DNA of 24,912 nucleotides from an uncultured Oscillospiraceae bacterium (GCA_934597535.1 CAKTRT010000015.1:1-24912); one strand, 5' to 3'. Numbered from the stretch's first letter, positions 1 to 7,608 are shown. A program made the numbers and translations. The notes: generated from the sequence alone by a model not told the origin.

Positions 1-87
1 CGAACGTGGCGGTGCTAAACTCCACGGTATAAAGGCAGAATAGGATCGAAGCGGGGGTACCCCCGCTTCCCGTAGGGTCACCCTAAA
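1..87 (+). mobile_element. Foreign DNA replacing the integrase 3' end; possible IS200/IS605-type right end
   Basis: Integrase homology on the minus strand stops at the residues LGHSNYNF, near base 85, and what follows is unlike any integrase C-terminus. The replacing DNA has a short plus-strand reading frame ending with TAG at 41-43, a perfect 22-bp palindrome at 48-69, then CCGTAGGGTCAC. A stop codon followed by a GC-rich hairpin opening with GAAG and ending near a TCAC terminus is the layout I know from right ends of IS200/IS605 (tnpB) elements, where the same segment forms the 3' part of the TnpB guide RNA. Only about 85 bp are visible and the transposase body lies outside the window, so family assignment is an inference. 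It could instead be another insertion or a rearrangement joint. Confidence 0.4.
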
Positions 88-1158
88 GTTGTAATTGCTG
101 TGCCCAAGCCAGGTTTGAATATCCTTGAGCGAGTAGCCGAGATACAGCATGATCGTCGCACAGGAGTGCCTCAAGTCGCGAAAGCGAATCGGGCGCAATC
201 CATACTTATTGAGGATCTGTGCAAATTTGCTGGTCACATAGTCAGGCTGAATCAGCGTGCCCAACTGATCGACGCAGACAAAATCTAAGTAGCGCGTGTC
301 ATAGCAATTCCCGCAAAGAGTTCTTTGTTGCTGCTGCGCATTCCAGATCATCATCAGATAGTTTTGCGTGTAAGGGCACAGAGGGAGCGTTCGCATGCTG
401 GTGTCGGTCTTTGTTGTATGCTCGCGTACAACGGCAACGATACCTTCTTCATGCTTTTCGCGGACTACCGTTGTCGTGATGCTCAGAGTCCCCTGCGAAA
501 AATCAATAGAGCTCCAACGCAAGCCGAGAATTTCAGAGCGCCGCAGGCCATAAAAAGCAGCCAGAAAAATTGGAACAGCAATGGGCTCATTCTGCGTACA
601 GGAAAGAAGCGAGGCGATTTCCTGAATGGTGTACGGTTCTGCCCCCTGATAGCGCACGTGTGCAGGTTTATCCGCAAAATCTGCAACGTTTTCTTTGATG
701 TACCTGTGCTTGACGCCCCATTGCAGCGCGGTACGCATCATGGCGTGGTGTTTGATGACGCTGTTGGGACTGAGACCTCTGGCAACCTTGAAGGCGTAGT
801 AGTCCTCTAGATCACCGGCGGTCAGTTTACTGACGGTGATACCCCTGAGATCAAAGTACGGGCGAATGTGCGTATTCAGAATATTGAGGTACTGATCATA
901 GGTTGTTTGTGCAATGTTCGGACGATTTGCCTCCAGCCACTTAGCAACGTGCTGAGAGAACAATAAGTTCATCGGCTCAATGGATTCAAAGCCTTGATAC
1001 TGCACAACCAATTCGTTAAGCATCGCTTCGGCTCTGCGCTTGTTGTCTTTAATGCTGAGATTCAGAGGAATCCATTTCTGCACACGCTGGCCAGAGGAAT
1101 CCTTGAAGTTCAGGACAGCGTAGTATTTTTCACTTTTGATTTGTAAGCTGCCTGTCAT
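1..1158 (-). CDS. Tyrosine recombinase / site-specific integrase, 3' end disrupted and off window
   Basis: This is a phage/ICE-type tyrosine integrase that would catalyse site-specific excision and integration of a mobile element. The frame is open from ATG at 1158 to the window edge (386 codons). It has an N-terminal arm-binding and SAM-like core-binding region (about residues 1-165), then a catalytic domain. Visible catalytic positions are Arg206 in GLRRSE, Lys250 in TTKTDTSMR, Arg330 in FRDLRHS and His353 in LGHSN. The residue normally His in HxLRH is Arg327 here. The nucleophilic Tyr expected about 10 residues after His353 is missing, because sequence after residue 358 is unrelated. The start codon overlaps the upstream excisionase stop as ATGA. 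As seen, the protein should be inactive. It is a decayed element remnant unless the disruption is excised. Confidence 0.85.
   Translation of the reverse strand, partial: MTGSLQIKSEKYYAVLNFKDSSGQRVQKWIPLNLSIKDNKRRAEAMLNELVVQYQGFESIEPMNLLFSQHVAKWLEANRPNIAQTTYDQYLNILNTHIRPYFDLRGITVSKLTAGDLEDYYAFKVARGLSPNSVIKHHAMMRTALQWGVKHRYIKENVADFADKPAHVRYQGAEPYTIQEIASLLSCTQNEPIAVPIFLAAFYGLRRSEILGLRWSSIDFSQGTLSITTTVVREKHEEGIVAVVREHTTKTDTSMRTLPLCPYTQNYLMMIWNAQQQQRTLCGNCYDTRYLDFVCVDQLGTLIQPDYVTSKFAQILNKYGLRPIRFRDLRHSCATIMLYLGYSLKDIQTWLGHSNYNFRVTLREAGVPPLRSYSAFIPWSLAPPRS
48..69. repeat. Perfect 22-bp palindrome
   Basis: Each half is GAAGCGGGGGT and its exact reverse complement. It would fold into a very stable hairpin in single-stranded DNA or RNA. 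A second small dyad (AGGGT-C-ACCCT) lies at about 74-84, next to the apparent junction with the integrase. There is no T-run on either side, so it does not look like an ordinary terminator. Confidence 0.75.
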
Positions 1159-1382
1159 TTGTGATTCTCCTCTCTATTACGGAGGAACCCAATTACAGCA
1201 CTTTTAGGAATGTGATAAATGCGTCCTTTTTGCACCGCGAAGAGTTTTCCGCTAGAAATCTGTTTGCACACGCTGACACGGCTGATTCCGAGAATTTCAC
1301 CGACCTGCCGGACAGTTAACAGATCGGGCAGCTCGGTATTTTTTAAGGTTTCAATTGCACTGAGGTCGATTTGAAGTTGCAT
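1155..1382 (-). CDS. Excisionase / MerR-like helix-turn-helix DNA-binding protein
   Basis: The protein has 75 residues. A winged helix-turn-helix of the excisionase (HTH_17) type spans about residues 20-68, with LLTVRQVGEILGISRVSV as the HTH and GKLFAVQKGRIYHIPKSAV as the wing. These small proteins bend DNA at attachment sites and steer the integrase toward excision. The gene overlaps the integrase start by 4 bp (ATGA), so the two are translationally coupled, the usual xis-int order. A GAAAGG ribosome site sits upstream of the ATG at 1382. A general small HTH regulator is possible, but the coupling to an integrase favours a recombination directionality factor. Confidence 0.75.
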   Translation of the reverse strand: MQLQIDLSAIETLKNTELPDLLTVRQVGEILGISRVSVCKQISSGKLFAVQKGRIYHIPKSAVIGFLRNREENHK

Positions 1383-1440
1383 AGGATGTTTTTCCTTTCT
1401 TTTAGATTACTGCCCTGTTTTTTAAGTTGTAAAAAGATAA

Positions 1441-1467
1441 AATCCCCTGTCCGCCGGACAGGGGATT
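1441..1467 (-). terminator. Intrinsic terminator (minus strand)
   Basis: There is a perfect 13-bp inverted repeat around one central base (half: AATCCCCTGTCCG). On the minus strand it is followed by a T-rich run (TTTTATCTTTTT). It would end transcripts coming from the unrecognised minus-strand fragment to its right and insulate the xis-int pair. Confidence 0.75.
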
Positions 1468-1474
1468 CTAGTGT

Positions 1475-1651
1475 TTATTGCTCAAGCATCCATTGCGTTT
1501 TATGTTCTTTTCCACGCTGCTGTGCGCGAATGTGATAAGGAATTCCCAGTTCTGCAAAACAGACGTTCAATTTTTTCAGACCAATCGATTTTTCGGGGTA
1601 TGTTTTGTAGCGACTCTGTTCTTTCCTTAGTTTTTGAGGGGGGGATTGGAA
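1475..1651 (-). pseudogene. Possible C-terminal fragment of an unrecognised protein
   Basis: A minus-strand frame ends with TAA at 1475, about 7 bases before the terminator stem at 1467. Its last roughly 55 residues (from KLRKEQSRYK to TQWMLEQ) look protein-like, with charged residues and an FAELGIPYHIR segment. The part upstream of a G7/C7 homopolymer at about 1638-1644 looks non-coding. The position directly before a terminator supports a genuine gene end. I do not recognise the family. It may be the tail of a mobile-element gene truncated when the neighbouring DNA was rearranged, or a chance frame. Confidence 0.25.
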
Positions 1652-1752
1652 ATTGCAACAAGAGATCAAGGCACTTTCGGGAAAAGGTAAACTGATCATC
1701 TTTTTCAATCCATACGCCACTGGAACAATGTGCAAAATCTCGGTATCAAATT

Positions 1753-1977
1753 ATGAAGAGCAAAGGTTATCCCAAAGATACCTGCATAAATCACGGGATC
1801 GGAGGATTCTTTTTAGGGGTCATCTGGCTGATCGTCGATTTATTTATGTGCAGTTATGCGATGACGCAAGTGGTACAAAATCAGAGCGGCGCTGATGAAC
1901 TGAAGAAATACAAGGAGCTTCTGGATGACGGCGTAATCACAGAGTCTGAATTTCTGGAAAAAAAGAGCAGCTGTTGA
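1753..1977 (+). CDS. Small membrane protein with C-terminal SHOCT domain (frameshifted end)
   Basis: The protein has 74 residues. One hydrophobic segment (about residues 16-38, GGFFLGVIWLIVDLFMCSYAM) is followed by a SHOCT motif (about 48-70, ELKKYKELLDDGVITESEFLEKK). SHOCT segments are short C-terminal oligomerisation or tethering modules found in many Firmicutes membrane proteins. The function is otherwise unknown. The normal SHOCT ending (KK-x-QLL) is absent in the reading frame, but it appears one frame over after the A7 run at 1957-1963 (KEQLLKSL, stop at about 1986). No clear ribosome site precedes the ATG at 1753. The frame is open upstream to a TGA at 1693, so the start is uncertain and the gene may be a remnant. 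Confidence 0.5.
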   Translation: MKSKGYPKDTCINHGIGGFFLGVIWLIVDLFMCSYAMTQVVQNQSGADELKKYKELLDDGVITESEFLEKKSSC

Positions 1978-2067
1978 AATCGCTGTAAGACGTTTGAACA
2001 TGGTCGGGAAATCGGCATTCGCGCGGAAATGCGCGGCGATCCTGTGCAGCGCATCAGAAGAAAAAGC

Positions 2068-2108
2068 AAAACCGCTTCCGGGATCAATTTGATCCCGGAA
2101 GCGGTTTT
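2068..2108. terminator. Bidirectional intrinsic terminator
   Basis: There is a perfect 20-bp stem with a minimal centre at 2088, flanked by A4 on the left and T5 on the right. It lies between converging genes, the SHOCT frame (plus) and the molybdenum hydroxylase operon (minus), and can terminate both. It marks the 3' end of the 10-kb catabolic operon. Confidence 0.85.
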
Positions 2109-2147
2109 TACTCAGCTATACCGGCGCGCCATCGCGCGAGGAATCGT

Positions 2148-3086
2148 TTACTTTCTTCTGTCGAGGAGGACGCTGAGCTGGCGGTAGAGATCGCGCTTGA
2201 TGGCAGGGGGGATGCACGCCTCCTTGATCGGCATGGCAAGTTTCTTCAGCTCCTGCTGGGCGCTTGCGACCACCTCTTCGTCAGAAGCGCCGCTGTCGAG
2301 TGCCTTCGCCGTCTCCTCCAGCACCACCGGATGCGGCGCCACCGCGCCCGCAACGATCTTTGCCGCCTTCCCTCCGCCGCAGCAGAGGGCAAAGTTGATC
2401 AGCGGGAAGTCGATCGTCGTGCGCATCGCGTACTTGTAGAAGCCGCTCCAGCCGCCCTCCGCCGTCGCCGGGACGATGAAGCGCGTGACCAGAATGGGCA
2501 GATGCTCGTGGCAGGAAAGACCGTTCGTTACGCTGTGGTGCGCGACAAGCGCCTCCACGCTCGTGCGCTGCGTCTCGCCGTTTTCAATGTACTCCACCTC
2601 CGCGCCGTGCGCGATCAGAGCCGTGGCAACGTCGGAGTAATAGATCGCGCGGCACACCGGGGAGTTCGGGATCTGGTGGCAGATGCTGCCGCCGGTCTTG
2701 AAGCAGTAGGCAAGACCCCCGCGCCACAGATGCGACTGGTTGAAGTACAGGCAGCGGCGATCCTGCATGATGTTGCCGCCGATCGTCGCAATGCTGCGGA
2801 TCTGCGGAGACGCCGTCAGCGACGCCGCCTGCGCCACGGCGGCGCAGCGCGCGTTCACAAGCTCGCTTTCGGCAAGCTCCGTCAGCGTCACGCCCGACCC
2901 GATGATCACGCTGCCGTCCTGCTCGCGCAGCTCATGCAGCTCCGGAACGTTTCTGAGAAAAACGAAGTCTTTGTCGTCGCGTACCTCGTTCTTCAGCAGC
3001 GGCATGATGTCCGTGCCGCCGCCGATATACGTCGGATGCTCCGACGTGACCGTCTCTTTCAGGCTTGTTAGGATCTGTCCGCTCAT
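2148..3086 (-). CDS. Molybdenum hydroxylase FAD-binding subunit with 4-hydroxybenzoyl-CoA reductase-type [4Fe-4S] loop
   Basis: This is the medium subunit (312 aa) of a xanthine dehydrogenase-family enzyme. It passes electrons between the FeS subunit and its FAD. FAD-binding signatures are YIGGGTDIMPLLK (about 20-32) and ATIGGNI (about 100-106). Directly after the second one is a loop with four cysteines at 112, 128, 136 and 145, spacing C-x15-C-x7-C-x8-C. The context is RRCLYFNQS, AYCFKTGGSIC and SPVC. From memory this matches the extra [4Fe-4S] loop of the 4-hydroxybenzoyl-CoA reductase beta subunit (HcrB), and ordinary xanthine dehydrogenases lack it. The gene overlaps the large subunit stop by 4 bp (ATGA) and is the last gene before the terminator. 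That cluster is known to allow low-potential ferredoxin-linked chemistry. A reductive or hydroxylating role on an aromatic or N-heterocyclic substrate is inferred. Confidence 0.88.
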   Translation of the reverse strand: MSGQILTSLKETVTSEHPTYIGGGTDIMPLLKNEVRDDKDFVFLRNVPELHELREQDGSVIIGSGVTLTELAESELVNARCAAVAQAASLTASPQIRSIATIGGNIMQDRRCLYFNQSHLWRGGLAYCFKTGGSICHQIPNSPVCRAIYYSDVATALIAHGAEVEYIENGETQRTSVEALVAHHSVTNGLSCHEHLPILVTRFIVPATAEGGWSGFYKYAMRTTIDFPLINFALCCGGGKAAKIVAGAVAPHPVVLEETAKALDSGASDEEVVASAQQELKKLAMPIKEACIPPAIKRDLYRQLSVLLDRRK

Positions 3087-5347
3087 CTCACGTTCCCCCT
3101 CTCAGTCGGCAGAATGACAAACTTATCGCACAGCGGCAGGCTGTTGATCTCCACGCCGCTCGCGTGACGCACCGCGTTGACGATCGCCGGTGCAATCGGC
3201 ACCGTCGCCAGCTCGCCCACGCTCTTCGCTCCCTGCGGGCCGTAGGGGTCGTAGCTCGACACCATGTCCACGTGCGTGTGCGGCATATCGCCCATCTGCG
3301 GGATGCGGTAATGCAGGAAGTCGGTGGAAAGCGTCCTGCGAGAGCGCGGGTTGATCTCCATGCGCTCGTACAGCGCATAGCCGACACCCTGCGCGATGCC
3401 GCCCTCGAGCTGGCCGGAAACGGTCATACGGTTGATCGGCGTGCCAACGTCCACCACCTGGATGATGTCCATAAGGCGGATGGCGTTGAGCTTCTTGTGA
3501 TACTCCGCCTTGACGAAGCAGACCGAGAACGGGTTCGGGCATGCCGCCGCCTTATAGGTGCCCGCGCCGATGGGCACGCAGCCCTTGGGATCGAACAGCA
3601 GCTTGCGCGCCGCCTCCTTGAAGCTCAGCGTCACATTCTCGCTGCCGCTGATGCAGTAGCTGTGATCCTTTTCCTCGACCTCGCAGCCGGGATAGATCGC
3701 CCTGAGCTGCTCGATCATCTTCTTTTTCAGGTCATCGCAGGCCATCTCCACGGCGTTGCCGCAGATGAACGTCTGGCTCGAACCGAAGGTACCGGTGTTG
3801 TACGGCGTCAGGTTCGTATCCGCCGCCGTGATGTGTACATCCTCCAGCGGGATGCCGAGGCACTCTGCCGCGATCTGGCACTCCATCGTCTCGCTGCCCT
3901 GTCCGATATCGGCAGAGCCGACCAGCAGATGCACCGTTGCGTCGGCATTGAGCATCAGGATCGCGCCGCTCAGACCCTCCTTCGACGACGGGCCGGAGCC
4001 GTGGCAGCCGAAGGCGATGCCCCACGCCTGACGGATATCGTCGTTGTCGATCAGCGGCTTCTTTTCGTCGATCTCCTTCTGAATCTCCTGGCAGCGGCGC
4101 GCGCATTCCTCAATGCCGTTGCTGCTGACAGGGATGCTCGCGCAGGGGAAGCATTCGCCCACCTGCACATGGTTCATCAGGCGGAACTCGACAGGGTCCA
4201 TGTTCAGCTTCTGCGCAAGGCGGTCCATCAAAATCTCGCGTCCGAACGTCAGCTGCGTGTTGCCGTAGCCGCGGAACGCGCCGCCGGTGATATCGTTGGT
4301 GAAAACGCTCAGGCCGAGGAACGAGTAGTTGGGCACGTTGTACTGCAGCTTACGCGCAGCTGCCGCAACGACCGTCGGCGTATGCGTGGTGTAGGGGCCG
4401 GCATTGAGGCGGAACGTCGTATCGAAGAGCTGCAGCTTGCCGTTCTTATCCGCGCCGATGCGCAGATTCACGTCAGAGGCGTGGCGCATGACGGAGTAGA
4501 ACTCCTCCTCGCGCGTGTAGATCAGCTTGACCGGGCGGCCGACCTTGCGGGAGATGAGCGCCGCGGCGTGCTGCGCATGCAGCTGCTGGCGCGCGCCGAA
4601 GCCTGCGCCGACGAGCGGCTTGACGATATGCACGTCGGCTTCCTTCAGCCCGAAGATCTCCGCAAGAATGCGCCGCTCCTGAAACACCGTCTGCGAGCAG
4701 CTGTAGATCGTGATGTGCTCGCCATCACTGAAGTCGCAGATGCAGGAGGTCAGCTCGATGGTCGTGTGCTGCATGGCGGGCGTGACAAAATGATCCTCTT
4801 CGATGATGTCGGACGCCGCTTCGCCCGCGGCGATGTCGCCCTGCGACACCTCGCGGCGCTGGATGATGTTGTCCGGCGCGATGTGCGGCTGGAGCGCGGG
4901 CGCGTTCGGCGCGAGCGCCGCCTTCACATCCAGCATCGGCTGGATCACCTCATACTCTACCCTGACTGCCTCTGCGGCGGCATGCGCCGCTTCTTCCGTT
5001 TCAGCGGCAACGACCGCAACACGGTCGCCCAGCACCAGCGGCTCGTCCGTCAGCACCTTCTCGTCCGCCATCAGCAGCGGAGAGGGCGGGTTGCCCGAGC
5101 AGTTGAAATACATCTGCGGCGACTCCTCCGGCAGCGCGCAGCCGAGATACCCCGGCACCTTCTCCGCCTCCGACGTGTCGATGCTCAGCACCTTTGCATG
5201 CGAATACGGGCTGCGCACCAGCTCTGCATACACCATGCCCGGCACGCTCAGATCGTCCGTATACTTCCCCGAGCCGAGCGCCTTTTCAAACGATTCAAGG
5301 CGCGGCGTTTCGTGGTTCACCACATCAAATCTGTGCTCTTCCATCAC
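3083..5347 (-). CDS. Molybdenum hydroxylase large subunit (molybdopterin-binding, xanthine dehydrogenase / HBCR family)
   Basis: This is the catalytic subunit (754 aa), holding the Mo-molybdopterin cytosine dinucleotide cofactor. The N-terminal a/b hammerhead domain (about 15-125) is followed by Mo-cofactor domains. Recognisable cofactor-binding motifs are VGAGFGARQQ, GGAFRGYGNTQ and GSADIGQGSETM. The C-terminal GPQGAKSVGE ends in Glu712, the position of the catalytic base that activates the Mo-bound oxo/hydroxo ligand. The start overlaps the stop of the [2Fe-2S] subunit (ATGA) and the stop overlaps the FAD subunit start, so the three subunits are translationally coupled. Family members oxidise purines, aldehydes, nicotinate or aryl-CoA. 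The HcrB-like partner points to the 4-hydroxybenzoyl-CoA reductase branch, but no CoA ligase is nearby, so the substrate is open. Confidence 0.9.
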   Translation of the reverse strand: MMEEHRFDVVNHETPRLESFEKALGSGKYTDDLSVPGMVYAELVRSPYSHAKVLSIDTSEAEKVPGYLGCALPEESPQMYFNCSGNPPSPLLMADEKVLTDEPLVLGDRVAVVAAETEEAAHAAAEAVRVEYEVIQPMLDVKAALAPNAPALQPHIAPDNIIQRREVSQGDIAAGEAASDIIEEDHFVTPAMQHTTIELTSCICDFSDGEHITIYSCSQTVFQERRILAEIFGLKEADVHIVKPLVGAGFGARQQLHAQHAAALISRKVGRPVKLIYTREEEFYSVMRHASDVNLRIGADKNGKLQLFDTTFRLNAGPYTTHTPTVVAAAARKLQYNVPNYSFLGLSVFTNDITGGAFRGYGNTQLTFGREILMDRLAQKLNMDPVEFRLMNHVQVGECFPCASIPVSSNGIEECARRCQEIQKEIDEKKPLIDNDDIRQAWGIAFGCHGSGPSSKEGLSGAILMLNADATVHLLVGSADIGQGSETMECQIAAECLGIPLEDVHITAADTNLTPYNTGTFGSSQTFICGNAVEMACDDLKKKMIEQLRAIYPGCEVEEKDHSYCISGSENVTLSFKEAARKLLFDPKGCVPIGAGTYKAAACPNPFSVCFVKAEYHKKLNAIRLMDIIQVVDVGTPINRMTVSGQLEGGIAQGVGYALYERMEINPRSRRTLSTDFLHYRIPQMGDMPHTHVDMVSSYDPYGPQGAKSVGELATVPIAPAIVNAVRHASGVEINSLPLCDKFVILPTERGNVR

Positions 5348-5844
5348 TGCTGCGCCTCCTTCCCGTTTGCATATTCCTCAATGATCCCGGACGCCGCCAC
5401 GATGGCCTCCTCGATCTTCGTATACCCCGTGCAGCGGCACAGATTCCCCGACATCGCCGCGTGGATCTCCTCGCGCGTGGGATGCGGCGTCCTGTCCAGC
5501 AGCGCCTTCGCCGTCATGATCATGCCCGGCGTGCAGTACCCGCACTGGATGGCGCCCGCCTCCACGAATGCCTGCTGCAGCGGATGCGGATGCTCCGGCG
5601 TCCCGATCCCTTCGATCGTCTCCACCGTGCTCCCGTCTGCCGAGAGCGCGAACACGCAGCACGAGTTCACCGCACGCCCGTCCATGATCACCGTGCATGC
5701 GCCGCACTCGCCCAGATCGCAGCCCTTCTTCGCTCCCGTCAGGTGCGCTTTCTCGCGCAGCACGTGCAGCAGAGTCTCCCCTGCCTCCACGCCGAACTCC
5801 CGCTGCTGTCCGTTCAGCAGCAGATGAATCTTATTTTCTGACAT
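5344..5844 (-). CDS. Molybdenum hydroxylase [2Fe-2S] subunit
   Basis: This is the small electron-transfer subunit (166 aa). The plant-type [2Fe-2S] ferredoxin domain has Cys42, Cys47, Cys50 and Cys62 (GCDLGECGACTV and SCCVF). The helical second [2Fe-2S] domain has Cys101, Cys104, Cys136 and Cys138 (QCGYCTPGM and NLCRCTGY). Length and cysteine pattern are complete for the family. A GGGAG ribosome site precedes the ATG at 5844. It is first of the three coupled subunit genes. The 90 bp before it hold a hairpin that may partly separate it from the upstream ammonia-lyase. Confidence 0.93.
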   Translation of the reverse strand: MSENKIHLLLNGQQREFGVEAGETLLHVLREKAHLTGAKKGCDLGECGACTVIMDGRAVNSCCVFALSADGSTVETIEGIGTPEHPHPLQQAFVEAGAIQCGYCTPGMIMTAKALLDRTPHPTREEIHAAMSGNLCRCTGYTKIEEAIVAASGIIEEYANGKEAQQ

Positions 5845-5878
5845 AGTTGTCTCCCTGTTTTCGTTATTCTTGGCAAAG

Positions 5879-5917
5879 GAAAGCGGAGCATCCGAATCAT
5901 CAAATGCTCCGCCTTTC
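5879..5917 (-). terminator. Hairpin between lyase and Mo-hydroxylase genes (weak terminator or attenuator)
   Basis: Stem CGGAGCAT (5884-5891) pairs with ATGCTCCG (904-911 of this kilobase). It extends by GAAAG/CTTTC across a one-base bulge, with a 12-nt loop. On the minus strand it is followed by CCTTTGCC, a poor T-run. It may attenuate rather than fully stop transcription from the lyase into the hydroxylase genes. Confidence 0.5.
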
Positions 5918-5934
5918 TTGCGTGTCAGATTAAA

Positions 5935-7545
5935 TTACAGCTCGCCGACGGCGGCCTCGACGGCGTTGAGCAGCTCGTCGGACTCGATCAGGCTGATCGT
6001 AGCCTTGGACTGGTTGCCCATGTAGATATCTTCTTTCTGGAACTTGATCAGCTCGTTGACCTTCTCGTACGCAATGGACGTGCCCTTGCCGAGATTGAAC
6101 TGGCCCAGCTCATCCTGGGTGATCCAGATACCGCGGGAAGCGAGCAGCAGCTCGATGCCGAGGATCTTCTCGAGGTTCTTGATGACGAGCTTGGTCTTGC
6201 GCGCAGCCCACGGAGCCATGGAGACGTGGTCTTCCTGGTTCGCCTTAGTCGGGATGTTGTCGCACACGGACGGGAACGCCAGCGTCTTGTTCTCGGAGGC
6301 CAGAGCGGAGGTGGAGCAGCAGATGATGTTGTATCCGTAGTTCAGGCCGATGGGCTCACCGGCGAGAGCCAGAGGCAGACCGTAGCTGATGGTCGGGTCG
6401 CACATGGTGAAGCAGCGGCGATCCGCAACGTTGCCGATCTCGACGAGGGACATCGTCAGGATATCCATGGCAAAGCCGGTCGGCTCGCCGTGGAAGTTAC
6501 CGCCGGAGAGGAACTCGTAGTGACCGTCGCCCTTGGGGAAGATCAGCGGGTTATCCGTTGCGGCGTTGATCTCGACCTCGACGAGGTGCTTGACATAGTC
6601 AAGGTTCTCGCGGCAGACGCCCTGGACCTGCGGCATGCAGCGGAAGCAGTAGTTATCCTGCACGCGCTCCTGATAGTGGGGATGCATGATGTCGTGCTCG
6701 AGGTGGATCTTGCGGGCGTCCTCGGTGACGCGGGTGGAGCCCTCGACGAGCTTCATGACGTTGGCAGCGGCCTTGATCTGACCGGCATAGGGACGGGCTT
6801 CCTGGATGCGCTTGTCGAACGCGCGGGTCTCGCCGCGGATGGCCTCGAGGGACAGAGCCGTGGTGATCTCGGACAGCTTGTACAGGCGCTCGGCGTCATG
6901 GACGTTCAGGCAGGCCATGCCGGCGAACATCGTGGTGCCGTTCAGCAGAGCCAGGCAGTCCTTCGCCTTGAGCTGGAACTCAACAGGAGTGATGCCGGCC
7001 TTCTTCAGCGCTTCCTGTGCGGGCATACGCTCGCCCTGATAGAACGCTTCCGCCTGGGGAACGCCGATGAGGACGGAGACGATGTGCGCCATAGGAGCAA
7101 GGTCGCCGCAGGCGCCGACGCTACCCTGCCAGGGCACCACAGGATGCACGCCCTTGTTCAGCAGCTCGACCAGACGCTCAACCACGACCGGACGCAGACC
7201 GGAAACGCCGCGGCAGAACGCGTTCAGACGCACACACATGGCTGCGCGAACCACTTCTTCCGGAGCCGGATCGCCCACGCCGCCGCAGTGCGACAGAACG
7301 GTACGATACTGATGCAGGTCGCTCTCTTCGATCGTGACCTTATGATCCTTGTGCTTGCCGAGACCCGTGTTGAAGCCGTACACTGCGGGCGCGTCGTCGC
7401 GCATCCACTCGCGCTCCATGTAGCCGCGGACTTCCGCGATGTGTGCCATGCACTCCTTGTCGATCTCGACCTCGTAGCCGTTGCGCGCAACGTTCACGAC
7501 GTCTTCGATCTTCAGATCTACTCCGTTCAGAATTACTTTGTTCAT
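5935..7545 (-). CDS. hutH: MIO-type aromatic amino acid ammonia-lyase, HutH-like, with Ala-Cys-Gly triad
   Basis: The protein (536 aa) belongs to the histidine/phenylalanine/tyrosine ammonia-lyase family, which eliminates ammonia from an aromatic amino acid (His to urocanate for HutH). Visible motifs are VYGFNTGLGKHK (Tyr56, catalytic base), LSHCGG (Ser85-His86, the selectivity pair typical of histidine lyases), LALLNGTT (Asn202), NYCFRCMPQVQG and KANQEDHVSM. The internal cofactor MIO normally forms from Ala-Ser-Gly. Here it is Ala145-Cys146-Gly147 in GSVGACGDLAP, codons GCC TGC GGC. A strong AAGGAG site precedes the ATG. The rest of the hut pathway (hutU, hutI, hutF/G) is absent, so it may serve a different amino acid or a different fate of urocanate. 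Its place in an operon with a kinase, importer and Mo-hydroxylase suggests a dedicated pathway. Confidence 0.85.
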   Translation of the reverse strand: MNKVILNGVDLKIEDVVNVARNGYEVEIDKECMAHIAEVRGYMEREWMRDDAPAVYGFNTGLGKHKDHKVTIEESDLHQYRTVLSHCGGVGDPAPEEVVRAAMCVRLNAFCRGVSGLRPVVVERLVELLNKGVHPVVPWQGSVGACGDLAPMAHIVSVLIGVPQAEAFYQGERMPAQEALKKAGITPVEFQLKAKDCLALLNGTTMFAGMACLNVHDAERLYKLSEITTALSLEAIRGETRAFDKRIQEARPYAGQIKAAANVMKLVEGSTRVTEDARKIHLEHDIMHPHYQERVQDNYCFRCMPQVQGVCRENLDYVKHLVEVEINAATDNPLIFPKGDGHYEFLSGGNFHGEPTGFAMDILTMSLVEIGNVADRRCFTMCDPTISYGLPLALAGEPIGLNYGYNIICCSTSALASENKTLAFPSVCDNIPTKANQEDHVSMAPWAARKTKLVIKNLEKILGIELLLASRGIWITQDELGQFNLGKGTSIAYEKVNELIKFQKEDIYMGNQSKATISLIESDELLNAVEAAVGEL

Positions 7546-7608
7546 CGTTCTTTCTCCTTGTTGTATTTTCAGTTTGTATCGCTAACTTGTCTTTTGTGAT
7601 CCGGCCGC

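Noticed and set aside
1441..2108. The palindromes at 1441-1467 and 2068-2108 as transposon ends or attachment sites
   Set aside because: Their sequences are unrelated, both are flanked by T/A runs, and both sit just downstream of gene ends, so they read as terminators.
3065..5827. Very long open frame on the plus strand opposite the Mo-hydroxylase subunit genes
   Set aside because: It is the antisense shadow of three well-recognised, translationally coupled genes. Its protein is Arg/Ala/His-rich with no domain, which is typical of antisense frames in GC-rich coding DNA.
6226..7599. Long plus-strand frame opposite the ammonia-lyase
   Set aside because: It shadows a strongly recognisable HutH-family gene and has no domain or start signal.
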